Below, one piece after another: positions 20,480 through 32,055 of a DNA stretch of 64,000 nt. This stretch comes from Isoetes taiwanensis (taxonomy: Eukaryota > Streptophyta > Lycopodiopsida > Isoetales > Isoetaceae). The notes under the pieces are model-generated. The model ran no database searches. It worked only from the letters and a program-made list of their open reading frames with translations, and was not told the origin of the DNA. The position numbers and the translations under genes were made by a program. The stretch is taken from NCBI GenBank assembly GCA_021234155.1, contig JAJEKV010000053.1, positions 2,774,077-2,838,076 of the forward strand, read 5' to 3'. Numbering within the stretch: the first letter of the stretch is position 1; each line of letters starts with the position of its first letter.

Positions 20480-21980
20480 CCCTCCTCAACAAGGGCTTGC
20501 CCCCTTAGGGGCAACCCAAAAAAAAAAAAAAGAACGCTCAAGAGGAACGCCGATGATGAAAACCTAGAACTAATTAAATATATAACCTGTAGAAAAAGGT
20601 CTCATGGAAAAAATGGATGTTCCAAAAAGGCCCGTCTTCTCCAAGAATGATGGCTTTATGTTGCCATAGAACCATTGCATTCTACATGAATGTCCTCTAT
20701 TCTGCTATGCTTCTTGTGGTTTCTTCTATGACAAATTTATTAAGGGGCATAGTGTGTATTGCAAACGAAGATCTAGAAAACAGCCATAGACATCAGAAAT
20801 TTAAGGCTTGACACCAACCATAATTTAAGGTTAGATCATACAATGAAAGAAAGAGAAGTCCCCATAACAATTTTCCTAAGCATAGCACTCAAAACAAGAG
20901 GCAGTATGATAAAGAGTGAACTTGAAAAGGCATATTGTCTTCCATATCAGTCTTCTCTAAAAGTAAAAACTAATTTTTATATTTGAACCTACTATTCTAT
21001 ATTCTTAACCATTGATTGGCTCATTCCTAGGAATATTCCTTTCTAATAGCTTGGCGACATGAAAACCCTCGTGTGCATATTCACAAGGAGATCGAGAAAA
21101 TTGGAACTCTCTAGCAGTTGTAAATGCCCTTAATGTATAGTAATGACAATTCAAAGTGTCCCAAGAAGGAAAAACTTATGCACAAACATGACATGTATCC
21201 TATGATATTATGTGGTTTTTTGACGTAGCTAAAGAATAAAATTAGTTTCTTCCATCCACGAAGACCAAAAAGGCATGTGGGACCCAACCAAAGAGCATAA
21301 ACAGATCTATTACTATCTAGGATTTAAAAGACCTGCCCCAAGGGTTGTCGAGATTAAACCTTAGCAATAATAGGCTTGTGATAAACCTGCATATTGGTAC
21401 ATTTTAATGTAGCGACAAAGGGGCACAACTAAGTTCACATACCCATGTCCATTACCTCCTAGAGATATGATGTTGGTGCCCCCATCGATATTGTTTCCAA
21501 CATCACATGCAACGACTAGTGATAACGTGCCCAAATAGACCCAAATGCTAGGCAATTACGAAGGGTGTGGTATTCATCTTCAATAACTCAAGAAGCCTAA
21601 TTTGAAAAATCACCTTCAACATGAATGTCCGCTTTTACGCGTTAGCTTCTTGTGCTTCACTTTGTTTGTCTGGTTGCTGCACCGCCTTGCATGCATGATG
21701 CATGCATGCATGCCCTGCCCCGCCTGTCTGTTTGTCCGTTTGTATGTGCCGCTTGTCTACCCGTCTACATGCACATGCGTTTTGCTTGTCGCACCTCGCA
21801 CGTCAATACGTTTTGTCGCTTGATGATGATTGGGATCACAAACTAGATGCGAGATGCCTAGCATGACGAACATATAAGATCTAGCACGACGGTAATAGAG
21901 GTTCGTTGCCCGGCAAGATTACAAGCACGTAAGATGTAACATGCGAGCAATTGAGGGGTGTCTAGCACATAACATCTAGT
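20480..21980. other. Non-coding stretch, nothing recognised
   Basis: Contains an A-run (about 20519-20532), a GCATGCATGCATGC purine-pyrimidine run near 21697-21712 and scattered short frames. No conserved domain on either strand. Confidence 0.4.
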
Positions 21981-21989
21981 TGTTTCTTA

Positions 21990-22650
21990 TTAATATAAGG
22001 TCTAGTTGTTTCTTATTGCAGAGCTGCCTAAAATGATATAGGTCAAAGGGCGTAATTGTAAACTCATAGTGCCCATACTGGTTCTCAGATCGGTCTTATG
22101 AATGTCTTCTTCCTTAATGCGAATTTGGTGATAGCCCGACCTCAATTTTGGAGAAGACTCTTGCCCTTGGAGCTGATCCATTAGGTCATGTGCCCTTCGC
22201 CATGCATACTTGTTCTTTATCGTTTTATTATTCAGTTGACGATAATCAATGTACTTTCTTAGACTTTTGCCTTTCTTCTTTGCAAGAAGAATGGGAGCTC
22301 CAAAGGGCGATACACTTGGCCGAATGAACCCAAGGTCTAGCAATTCCTACAATTGCTTCTTTAGCTTTTCCAGCTCTGGAGTGTTCATTCTTTATGGAGC
22401 CTAGCATTGGTGCGAGAGTAATCTCACACTCCACGCCTCTATAGGGCAGTAATTCACGAATTTCATCCAAAAAGAGGGCATGGAATTCCTTAATCAGCTT
22501 AGCAATTTCCTTACGTATTATCCTCCTCCTTGTGCTTAAAGTTTGGGCAACAGCTTCTAGCCTAAGGATATAGTCAACCTCATCCTTTATAATGCATCTA
22601 CGCAACAACTTTAATGATTTGCACTCCATTATTGAAGCACCATTCATGTG
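21990..22650 (-). pseudogene. Ty3/gypsy reverse transcriptase relic
   Basis: The minus-strand frame 22343-22002 carries [44 protein letters not shown] and SGYHQIRIKEEDIHKT, the fingers and palm start of a Ty3/gypsy RT. The overlapping frame 22647-22246 holds the protease-RT linker (PYRGVECEITLAPM). The relic stops before the YxDD box. The phrase IKEEDIHKT recurs in the element at 52.7-53.0 kb, so both belong to one lineage. A duplicated TCTAGTTGTTTCTTATT at its left end (21976 and 22001) marks the break. Confidence 0.85.
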
Positions 22651-23760
22651 ATGTGCTCTTTTTGTCGAAGATATTTTGATTGTCCTCCTCCTTAATATTG
22701 ATGTGGACTTTCTTTATTAAAAGGTATCCATACTTGTGGACTTGATGACGTAGTGTACAATGTAAGGTCTTGGTATCTCATCCTAAAAAGCTTGAAGGTA
22801 ATGTTTTTTACTCTCTAGGATCTTCCATGTTGACTCATCCTATCATGGAGGTTACGAGATTTGAGGAAATTCCTTCTAACTCTTGATTCGATGTTGTTGG
22901 GTCGCCCCTAGAGGTCGATTCATTTCTCCGCCTTAGCCGTCTCATGTTGCCGCTATAAGATTGAGACAACGTTGAGTGCTTTACCACTTTGGAATGTGCA
23001 ACCTCTCTTCTTGGGAGCTGAGTCTATTCACATCCATGTGCAGGAACTATAGTCTCCAATAATCAGTTATTATTAATGTTGGTATTTGACCCCCATGTTG
23101 TCTCTTCTCGATGGTGCTTGATCTCCAAACTCTAAGGTAGAAGGTCATCATGGTCTTGAGATGGTGTTGTCAAGGCCAATATAGCTATTCTGAAGAATCA
23201 GAGCTGATGAGGAAGAAGTCAATTGCAGTTTGGCCATACTATTATCCTTGGATAGTTTGGCCTTGATGGCTTGTAATTCTTCTGTATTCAAAGCACCTCT
23301 GTGTGAAGTCTAGATCTGACATTGCCATCGGCATGTATGTCCGAGATAATTGCCCTCCTAGGAAATTTGTTTGGTCTCATCTCTGAAACTCATGATGTGA
23401 ATAGTCAATAAAGTCATCTACTTGTTGGTGGTGGAGCTGTGACAATAATCTGTCAATGTGGAGAATATGGCACTAGGAGGATATCCTTGGCTGGACAATG
23501 TTTCTCCCAAGTTTCTTCCCTATTGTGATCAAGGCATAAGTGCCCTGATGCCTTTTAGCTATTGAGTAGCCCTTCTTGGCAACTCATGTGATTGTTCTTG
23601 ATGTTTCAATTGTCCTTTTGTAGTCAAGCTTCCCTGTTTCTTGACTTGATCTTTGATTTGTCGAAGTTTCCTCCATAAGGTTGTTTTCATAGTTTCGAAT
23701 TGCTTGATGTGGTCGAGTGGTTCATGTGTTGAGGGATCAAGGATCTGCAATAAGGTTCAC
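22651..23760 (-). mobile_element. Degraded Ty3/gypsy internal region (probable gag side)
   Basis: Continues upstream (minus sense) of the RT relic. Only fragments are open, for example 23750-23559 (DPSTHEPLDHIKQFETMKTT) and pieces near 23350. No zinc knuckle or protease active site was readable. Assignment rests on position and strand. Confidence 0.4.
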
Positions 23761-24032
23761 CTGGCCTATTTGACTGCCCTAAAGTGCACAAAGCAGCTAA
23801 TACCACAGACAACAATTATTTATCTCTATTGATTCTACAATTTCTATATTTATGCTTTTATCTACTCTAACCCAATGACCCTCTTGGCATTTGGCACTTT
23901 ACTAAGAGCTGAGAAAGGTACTTATTTGTTGTCATGGGGTGGTAAGGAGACTTATCGTAGGGGTATACTTGGTGTATTAGGCTAAAATAATGCCTTGGTA
24001 GAATGAATTCCTGGACAATTATCTATGATATC
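23761..24032. other. Unassigned gap
   Basis: Short non-coding sequence between the Ty3/gypsy relic and the tandem repeat that hosts the LINE; nothing recognised. Confidence 0.3.
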
Positions 24033-24590
24033 AAAGGTGTGGTGGAAGACACCTGATGATGGTGCATCTATGGCATGTGTTCATGTGTCATACCAACGTG
24101 TGGCAACAATTTCTAAGCCCTTGGCAACTAACTGGGTTGCTAAGAAAAAAGTTTGGCAAAATTACAGCTGTGTAGACAAGAAGATGCTTAGTTAGTTAAG
24201 AGCGGCAACTAAGATAAGAAGAATGCAAAGTATTGTCTATTATCTAGCTTAAGGGGTCTTGTGTTCTAACCCTAAACATCTTGGACATTACTATTTTCTA
24301 ATATGTTTAACTTAAATATAATTAAGGATCATAGTTCAAACACAAATGATGCTCGCCCTCAGTGGTTGGCACGTGGTTTTTTTGGGGGTTCCACCACACA
24401 AAAGGTGTGGTGGAAGACACCATGTGTTCATGTGTCATACCAACGTGTGGTAACAATTTCTAAGCCCTTGGCAACTAGCTGGGTTGCTAAGAAAAAAGTT
24501 TGGCTATATTACAGCTGTGTAGACAAGAAGATGCTTAGTTAGTTAAGAGCGGCAACTAAGCTAAGAAGAATGCAAAGTATTGTCTATTAT
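24033..24590. repeat. 368-bp-offset tandem repeat split by the LINE
   Basis: AAAGGTGTGGTGGAAGACAC starts at 24033 and again at 24401. The second unit is cut at 24590 by the LINE and resumes at 32493-32640 (TCTAGCTTAAGGGGTCTTGT to CGTGGTTTTTTTGGGGG), matching 24240-24392 of the first unit. Unit 1 carries about 21 extra bases near 24054-24074. The repeat therefore predates the LINE. Confidence 0.9.
24576..24590. repeat. LINE target-site duplication, left copy
   Basis: AGTATTGTCTATTAT at 24576-24590 is repeated exactly at 32478-32492, directly after the poly(A) tail. This is a classic target-primed reverse transcription signature. Confidence 0.95.
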
Positions 24591-24787
24591 CGATGTTTTG
24601 ATGGGAACTTGAAAAAATGCACGAGCGCCTATTTTCTTGCTTTTTTTGTCCTTTAGCAAATTTTTCTGTTTGCCTCTCTTTCTTGCCTGTTTTTTGAAAA
24701 TTTCTGCCCCTCGAGCCTCCAATTCAATCCAAATTCTTTGCTAGCCTTGTAGAGGCTAGCAATCCGAGTATACTGCCACATGAATTC

Positions 24788-25114
24788 ATGCAAATTCACC
24801 TGCAAATGGATGCAAAATTTTTTGTAATCCTCCAAGACAGAGGCAGATTAACTTGTGGCCACTTAAAGGGATCTGCTGCACATCTTTGGCAATCCTTGGT
24901 TGCACAAAATTTGTTCCCAGAGGAAAGCTTCATTTCAGAATATTCATTTGTGCCTAGTTGTGAGGAATTTGAAGTTGAGATCATACAATCTTGGTTGGAA
25001 GAATTTATAGGGAACAAAAATACAGAAGCTACTGCAATTTTCCGAGTACATTGTGATTGGACTGACAAGAAATTGACAGTGAAATTGTACAATGAAACAG
25101 GATTTGGACTTTGA
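24788..25114 (+). CDS. Extra 5' ORF of the LINE (ORF0-like), unknown function
   Basis: ATG at 24788 opens 108 codons (MQIHLQMDAKFFVILQDRGR..., ending KLYNETGFGL) in what should be the 5' UTR, 175 bp before ORF1. The mid part is acidic and helical (CEEFEVEIIQSWLEEFIGNK). No domain recognised. It may be a true accessory ORF, a captured fragment, or a chance frame; related copies would decide. Confidence 0.4.
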   Translation: MQIHLQMDAKFFVILQDRGRLTCGHLKGSAAHLWQSLVAQNLFPEESFISEYSFVPSCEEFEVEIIQSWLEEFIGNKNTEATAIFRVHCDWTDKKLTVKLYNETGFGL

Positions 25115-25288
25115 GGATGTTTTCTCTGACCACTTAGTGATAGTTTTGATTTAATTCCTCTAGCATTCTCCCTTCATTATCTTTCTTTCTCTTTCTTGAT
25201 CCTCTTGTTTTTCCTGATTTTCTTCCTTCCCTCTTTTTTTTTTCAAATTCTCTCACGTGCCTCTGCTGCCATCTCCTGAACCTTTTTT

Positions 25289-27736
25289 ATGGAAAACTTA
25301 AACAGTTTTAGCCCTAAATTCCTCGCCTTCCTTCACGAATTTGCTCATCTAGGAGACTCGGAGCGCCCGATCTTGCTAAACCAGTTAAGACTTCTCCAAG
25401 AAAATCAAAAAAACTGTCTGCTTTTTGGTGATTTCTCTAACCTTCTCTCTGATAAGCAGATTATGCATCCTAGAACTCATAAGGTTCCAGTCTGGGATAA
25501 CCTCTCAAAGGATCCTGATCTTTATGGTCGGCTACCTTTCCTGCACCCCTCCACTCAAATTCCTCTGCCATATGGAGTTCCTAAACCAGCCAGGGATATC
25601 TACAATGATAATGCTTTGGATGCTGCTCTGATGGAGACCCGTGCCAATGATGGGAATAAACAAGCTTTATATCAGGGTATTTCTTTAAATCTCCCTTCTG
25701 TTCATGCTAAGATGTCAATTCTGAAAGATACAGCTGTTCTAGTCAAATTTAACAAAAGTGGGATTCAACTTGGCAAATTTTGGAATTTCTGCCAAAACCT
25801 TCAAAAAGGTATTCTCATCAAAGCCATGTATTGGCTTAATTATCCATTTCTTATGATTGAGTGTGAAAACTCTAGAACAGCAAACTTCCTTCTAAATCGA
25901 GGTCATTTGGCATTTGAAAGCTATCAAATAAGCTTTCTTAAATGGCATCCCAAGTTAGACATCTCTTCATTTGAGTCCTTATGCATAGCTTCCACCACTC
26001 TACATGGGCTAAATCCAATATACTGGAATGAAGACTGTTTCAAAATTCTCTTCAACTCCATTGGCACATATATTTCAACTGAATATTCCCCTGAGAGACC
26101 TCCCCGAGCCTTCATTCAAATTGATACCACCAAAACTGTGCCAACCTCAATTCCTTTCACTGATGCTTTTGGACAAAAATCATCCCTATCACTGAGATGG
26201 TCAGGTCTGCCTCCTCTATGTCAAAAATGTGGTTACAGGCATTTATGGTATGAAAGTTGTAAATCCTCTCCTTTCAAGCAAACAGATGTCACAGAAAATG
26301 CAATTCCATTAAAGGAATTAAATGAGGCAAATAGGTTCAATTCTGCTGATACAGTAACAGTCCACAACAGTAACAGTTCACAAAATTTGCAAGGACCAAA
26401 ATCAGTGGAAGATCCAAGAAAAGCCAATGTCTTTACTTGGAAAAGAGTGAATGGATCTCAAAGAAGAATTTACAAGAATAGAATTGAGAAGGAAAAACAG
26501 AAGATCTCACAGGATATGATGGTCTCGGATTTGACATCAAATACAACTTCTAAAATAGGATTGCATGCAAAGCAAAATGTTAATGCTATCAAAGTCATTC
26601 AAAAACATGGAGACTTTAATCAGAAAGGCAAATCACCTATGGATCAGGCTACAAGATTAACAGAAGATTTGAATTCTACACTGGACAGAATTATTCAAGA
26701 TGCAAAAACTCTGAATAATTCTAGACTGTCAAATCATCTGAATCTAAAAAAAGGCAGTAAGGGAGATTCATTACTTAGACAAAGCCATACTTCATCATGC
26801 AAAAATATGACCACTTTGGTTATAAAAGATAAAGAAATTTCAACTTCACAGAGCCATCCCTCTGCTTCAAAAACAGTGGTTCCAACAACAACTCCAGATA
26901 CAGACTTGGACAAAGGATGCAACCAGATTGCTAATCCTAAGCAATCTGAATTAGAAGAAAAGGTCCACTGCTATAATCAATTCCAGGTACTTGCAAATAT
27001 TAATACTAACCATGATTCTAATGCATTACTGGATTCTGAAAATCATGAGCAGTTAATTGATCATCTTGATAAACCCTCAGAGAATCCATCTCCAGTTCCT
27101 TTCTCCAAAACACTTCTCCCAAATTCTAATTCTCAGCTTGAACCCCTCATCAATCTTGAAATGAAATTACCTCCTGGGAACCATGGCTATCAAACAATTT
27201 CTGCAGATATTGAGATGCAACTGGCTTCACTGCAAGAAGGTATATGGACCACAAGTTTAGATCAATGCCACACAGATCAAGATCAAGTTCAGGCAGCTAC
27301 AGATCATATTGGGATAACAGAGAAGGAAGTGGTATTAGATACACCTGACAGACAAATTTCTCAACTACACAAAGCAGATCCTCAAAGCCTCAGCCCCGAG
27401 ATCATCTCCAACACACAAGACATGGAGAAGGGTACTCAATTCTCCAGGCAAGTCCCCTTCCAAAATAGTTCTAAGAAATGTTTGTTTGATAATTCTATAA
27501 ACAGTATGTTTGAGTTCATTCCAGGAGGGATTTCTGACAGTGAGGAAGAAATTGACACACTTAATAAGGAGAATCTGGATAATACAAAATGGGGGGATGA
27601 TGAATTATTAAGAGACACTTATCTGAAAACTAAGCCTCCTCCTAAATCTATTTTAAAAGATTCTAATACTCCTGCAAATAATACAAGAAGTAAGAAACTT
27701 AAACATGGCTCTAGGAAATCTAAAAAAAAACAGTGA
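25289..27736 (+). CDS. LINE ORF1 protein (DUF4283-like, zinc knuckle)
   Basis: 815 codons from ATG 25289, intact. Plant LINE ORF1 proteins bind the element RNA and act as chaperone in the RNP. About residues 130-300 match the DUF4283 pattern (MSILKDTAVLVKFNKSG, NYPFLMIECEN, FLKWHPKLDIS, RAFIQID). A zinc-knuckle-like CQKCGYRHLWYESC follows at residues 311-324. Its His lies one position earlier than the usual C-x2-C-x4-H-x4-C (here C-x2-C-x3-H-x5-C). The long C-terminal part is low-complexity, Ser/Asn/Gln-rich and ends in a basic cluster (RSKKLKHGSRKSKKKQ). ORF2 starts 47 bp after the stop. Confidence 0.9.
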   Translation: MENLNSFSPKFLAFLHEFAHLGDSERPILLNQLRLLQENQKNCLLFGDFSNLLSDKQIMHPRTHKVPVWDNLSKDPDLYGRLPFLHPSTQIPLPYGVPKPARDIYNDNALDAALMETRANDGNKQALYQGISLNLPSVHAKMSILKDTAVLVKFNKSGIQLGKFWNFCQNLQKGILIKAMYWLNYPFLMIECENSRTANFLLNRGHLAFESYQISFLKWHPKLDISSFESLCIASTTLHGLNPIYWNEDCFKILFNSIGTYISTEYSPERPPRAFIQIDTTKTVPTSIPFTDAFGQKSSLSLRWSGLPPLCQKCGYRHLWYESCKSSPFKQTDVTENAIPLKELNEANRFNSADTVTVHNSNSSQNLQGPKSVEDPRKANVFTWKRVNGSQRRIYKNRIEKEKQKISQDMMVSDLTSNTTSKIGLHAKQNVNAIKVIQKHGDFNQKGKSPMDQATRLTEDLNSTLDRIIQDAKTLNNSRLSNHLNLKKGSKGDSLLRQSHTSSCKNMTTLVIKDKEISTSQSHPSASKTVVPTTTPDTDLDKGCNQIANPKQSELEEKVHCYNQFQVLANINTNHDSNALLDSENHEQLIDHLDKPSENPSPVPFSKTLLPNSNSQLEPLINLEMKLPPGNHGYQTISADIEMQLASLQEGIWTTSLDQCHTDQDQVQAATDHIGITEKEVVLDTPDRQISQLHKADPQSLSPEIISNTQDMEKGTQFSRQVPFQNSSKKCLFDNSINSMFEFIPGGISDSEEEIDTLNKENLDNTKWGDDELLRDTYLKTKPPPKSILKDSNTPANNTRSKKLKHGSRKSKKKQ

Positions 27737-27783
27737 AAGTTTCCTGCTCTCTTCTCTGAATCTGAGTGTAAATTACTCTTATC

Positions 27784-30700
27784 ATGAGGATAATTAGTTG
27801 GAACCTAAGAGGAATTAAGGGTCCCCTTAAGAGAAGGAGGGCCATTTCTCAACTTAGACAATATAATGCTGATATTATATTGCTACAAGAGCTAAAACTT
27901 CCAAAATTTGAGGCATCTAGTTTGGGTGACTGGATCTATCCTGGGGCTTCCTCCATATGGATGGAAGCAAATGGCACCAAAGGAGGTATGTGCATTATTT
28001 GGAAAAATCTCAACCACCTCTCTTTAATAATAGCATTTCCAAATGTGGCAAGTCAGAATCTTTCTCACTTAATAACTCCACATTTGGGGTTATTAATATT
28101 TATGCTTCCACTTGTCCCAAAGAAAGGGAAAATCTTTGGCCTGATCTTAACTCCTGGATCTCCAATAATGCCTCAGTTGATTGGATCTTAGGAGGGGATT
28201 TTAACAACACTCCTAGCTGGGATTTAAAATTGGGGAACAGGATAAACATGTCCTTGCCTGAAAGACAGAATTGGGATAATTTTATGGCTGACTCTTCCCT
28301 AATTCATATTCCATCCTCCACTGCTTCCTTCACATGGTCCAATAAGCAAAAGGATCAAGACAGAGTTTATTGTGCATTGGATAGATTTTACATCTCCAAT
28401 CCAATCTCAGATTTCTGGGATAATTGTTTTGTCACAAGTGATGAAGGTACGTCCATCTCGGATCACCAGCCTCAATTTCTCAATACCAAGCATCTTCTAA
28501 ATCCCCCAAGGGAAGGTAATATTCCATTCAAGCTGAACTGCTCTCTGCTACAGAATAGCTCTTTCCAGCAGGAGTTCTCTCAGTTCTATCAATCTATTGA
28601 TCCTGTGCTTCCAAACCATTCTATGAAACAATTCTATTACAAGATAAAAAAAGCTAAGGCTTGGATCAAGAATTGGGCTAAAAGTAAACATATGGCCAAA
28701 ATCCAGGAGAAGGAAAATCTAATGAATAAAATGAAAGAGATAAGATCCCTCCTCCAGATTGACCCTCTAAATTGCAATCTACATGTAGGGGAAGAACTTC
28801 TTGAAAGGCATTTAAAAAATATAGAGGAGAGGGAAGCTAAATTTTCTGCCATTAAATGCAAGATTAAATACAACAGTGAGCTAGATCATGGCAGCTCAAA
28901 GTTCTTTTTCAGGGTGGCTAAAAACAGGCTTTTAAAAAATTCTATTACTCAAGTGAACAATGCATCTGGCTCCACTATGACCTCGACCTCTGAAATTAAA
29001 AGCTTCTTCCATGACAATTACTCTTCCCTTTTCAAGAAGACTGATCTCACTGCAAACGAGATCTTGGCCAAAGACAGATTCTTGGCAACTCTAAATACTG
29101 TCCTGCCAAATTCCATTGATTACATGAATGTAGCCTTAACTTCAATCCCTACTGAAGATGAGATTCTCAAAACCCTTCAAAGTTTTTCAAAAAACAAATC
29201 TCCTGGCCCTGATGGATTCCCTCCAGAATTCTTCATACAATTCTGGGATATTATGAAACTGGACATTATTGCTCTTGTGCATGGTTTTTGGGCCTCAGAT
29301 CATTTGCATTCCTCTATCTCTGCAGGATTTATTACCTTGGTGCCTAAAGTGGAAAATCCTACTTCCTTTGCTGAATGGAGGCCTATATCTCTTACCAACA
29401 CTTCTTATAAACTCTGTGCTAAGTTAATTGCCAACAGAATTCAAGGCTACCTTCAGAAGAATATCAGTGTCAATCAATCTGCTTTTCTGCCCAACAGGTT
29501 TATTCTAGATAATTATATTAGTGCAATGGAAGGTCTTCATTGGAATAGGATCTCTAATCAATCTTGCATCCTACTTAAACTGGACTTCAAGAGAGCTTTT
29601 GACACTGTTGACTGGAATTTCATTGAGATTGCTTTAAGAAAAATGGGATTCCAGCAAAAACTAATCTCCCTTATTCAAGGTTTGAATTCCATGTCAAATT
29701 CTGCTGTTCTCATAAATGGATCTCCCACAAATTTCTTCCCCCTGGCAAAAGGAGTCAGGCAAGGTTGCCCTTTAGCCCCTTATCTTTTCCTTATTGTGGC
29801 TGAGATGCTCACTAGATGTGTAGTTAGTATGCAGAATTCTGGATCTCTTATTGGACTCAAGCTTCCAAATAACTTAGATGTTCTCACAATATCTCAATAT
29901 GCTGATGACACGTTTGCCTTCCTTGATTCCAATCCTGCAAATGTCACAAGTTTCTTAGATCTCATCACAGATTTCTCTGCTGCCTCAGGAGTCCATTTAA
30001 ACCTTGACAAAAGCAAAATCATTGGGGATGTTGACCATTCTTCAATCTGTGGCATCTCAGTTCTAAGTTGTAATCAAGCCTCAAATCTGCTAGGTATGCC
30101 CCTCTCTCTAAATCCAAATCTGAGAGGCCTTTGGGATCCTATTTTGCAAAGAATAAAGAGGAAATTAAATAACTATAGAAATTGTCTTTCCTTTGCTGGG
30201 AGAACAATCATTGCAAACTCTGTGCTTGCATCTTCCCATGTATATTTCTCCTCTGCTCTAGTGGCCCCTAAATCCATTTATTATGAGTTGGAGAAAACCA
30301 TTAGGAACTTCATTTGGAATGGAAGTCATCTGGTCAACTGGAAGTCAATTACTAGGCCAAAACAGTTTGGGGGTCTAGGATGCAAAAATCTCTACTTACA
30401 GGCATGTTCCCTTGCAGGAAAATATATTTGGAGAACAGTTCTGGGTAATTGCTCTCCTGCCTCCCAATTTATAGCTCATTGGCTAAATGCTTCCTATCCT
30501 ACAGGACATCCAAGCATTAAAAGTTCCCTACCTGACTCATCTTTTGTTGATCTTCACCCTGCTCCAAATACCTCCCCTCTCATGAGGAATCTAATTTCGG
30601 CTTGGAACATGATCCATCCAGTGCTTCAGAAAATTGATTCTTCTGCTGCCACCATGAACACAAGCTTGTTTTGGTCCCCTGTTTTTTCTGATCATAACTC

Positions 30701-31607
30701 CAAAGTCATGGCTATAAAGCACCCCAAGATCTACAGCAAATGGACCAACAGTGGAATTTCTACTATCAAAGATATTTATAAAGCTAATAATTCCATTTTA
30801 TCCTGGACTGCTGTGAAATCTGCTCTCAAAGGAACCTCCACTGATAAAAAGATTTATCTTCACTTCAAAGCTATTCTAGCTAATTTCAATAATTTCAATG
30901 ATTATAGTAAATCTATTGGCTGTTCCATAAATGGTAAGATGATTTACAAGGTCAAGGAAATTTACAATCTGATAAATGTGATAGATTCCCCAATAAAGGG
31001 TAGAGAGAAATGGAACTTGAGCCAGAATCAGACCCTGGTCTTATTTAATGATATTTGGAATTCCTACTGCTCTCCAAAGATTTGTTTCTTCATATGGTTG
31101 ATAGCTCACAAAAGCCTTACGAATTTGGTCTCTTTATCTAAAAGATGTTATGTTTCTACTCAGTGTCACTCGGGTTGTCTGCAGGATGAGACATTAGAGC
31201 ATATTTTTATTTGTTCTAAACTGAGACCTTTCTGGATTTGGTTTTTTGACAAGCTTGGCACTCACCTTAAGAACAGAAACATCAACTCCATCATTGATTT
31301 CATTCAACAGGGAGACACCCTGGCCAACTCTCTAGTTCATACAGCTTTGTGGAACATATGGAAATCCAGAAATAGAATTCTTTATTCTTCTAAACCCTTT
31401 TCTATTTTTTGGATTAAAATGCACTTTCAATTTGACATTGAGTCCATTGCTACTTGTCATAAGAGGAGATATGGAGAAAATTACAATTCCAGCTGGAATT
31501 CAATTGGGCTATTCAGGGGCCAATTTGATTTATTCGTATCTAAGCTAAATGTAATTGATTCTAATGCACCCTTCTCTGACTGTGACAGAATACATGACGT
31601 TCCTTAG
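27784..31607 (+). pseudogene. LINE ORF2 polyprotein (endonuclease, RT, zf-RVT) with one frameshift
   Basis: ATG at 27784 begins MRIISWNLRGIKGPLKRRRA, the apurinic-type endonuclease start, with LLQELK (about 27882) as the catalytic Glu region. Near 28040-28075 the reading moves to the next frame, which carries GGDFNNTP (28191) and SDHQPQ (about 28457). The RT follows: NKSPGPDGFPPEFF, LDFKRAFDTVDW (about 29579), GVRQGCPLAPYLF and the catalytic YADD at 29898-29909. Near the C-terminus WNSYCSPKICFFIW and CHSGCLQDETLEHIFIC form the zf-RVT region. Total would be about 1274 residues. No RNase H domain is visible. The single shift is the only break, so the copy was recently active or the shift is a sequencing error. 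Confidence 0.93.
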
Positions 31608-32055
31608 AGGAACAGGTGCTACAAAGTTGGACACAGATATTGACAACTATGAGATCAGTTTGCATCAGAGTGAGCCAGCTAAGAAAAAATTGACCTTAAA
31701 GGAGTTGTGTGACATGGCAGACAATTTTATTCAAGAAGTTGAAAGCTCAAAGAAAAGGGAAGCTATTTGGGCACAAATTTTCACAAGGGAATTCATGCAG
31801 ATGCATTTAATGTTTGAGTTCATATTCAACACCCATTTCAGTATGTCAGAAAGGCAGCTATCAAAGTATAGGGAGTTATACTACAGCCACAAGCTTCTTA
31901 CAGATTTATATGGTACCCTGCTGCTACTCATGGGAAAGGAAAGCTTAAGTACACTGATATTACAGAATGACTGTGGCAGAAGCAGCTACACACATGGTTC
32001 CACAGATGACTTTTACACACACTACAATCAGTGGTTTGACAAAAATCTGGACTGA
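31564..32055 (+). CDS. LINE third ORF overlapping the ORF2 end, unknown function
   Basis: Open in a different frame from ORF2. Possible ATGs are at 31564 and 31594; the latter overlaps the ORF2 stop (31605-31607) by 14 bp. It codes about 154-164 residues: MTFLRGTGATKLDTDIDNYE, KKKLTLKELCDMADNFIQEV, then helical sequence to HYNQWFDKNLD. It is lysine/glutamate-rich and mostly helical by eye, with no recognised family. Plant LINEs normally end after ORF2, so this is unusual. A captured host exon or an accessory protein are both possible. Confidence 0.5.
   Translation: MHPSLTVTEYMTFLRGTGATKLDTDIDNYEISLHQSEPAKKKLTLKELCDMADNFIQEVESSKKREAIWAQIFTREFMQMHLMFEFIFNTHFSMSERQLSKYRELYYSHKLLTDLYGTLLLLMGKESLSTLILQNDCGRSSYTHGSTDDFYTHYNQWFDKNLD

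Noticed and set aside
21640-21800. Cys-rich frames near 21650-21850 as a secreted peptide
   Set aside because: They come from GCATGC- and TGTCTG-type low-complexity sequence; two frames are equally open and no conserved pattern is seen.
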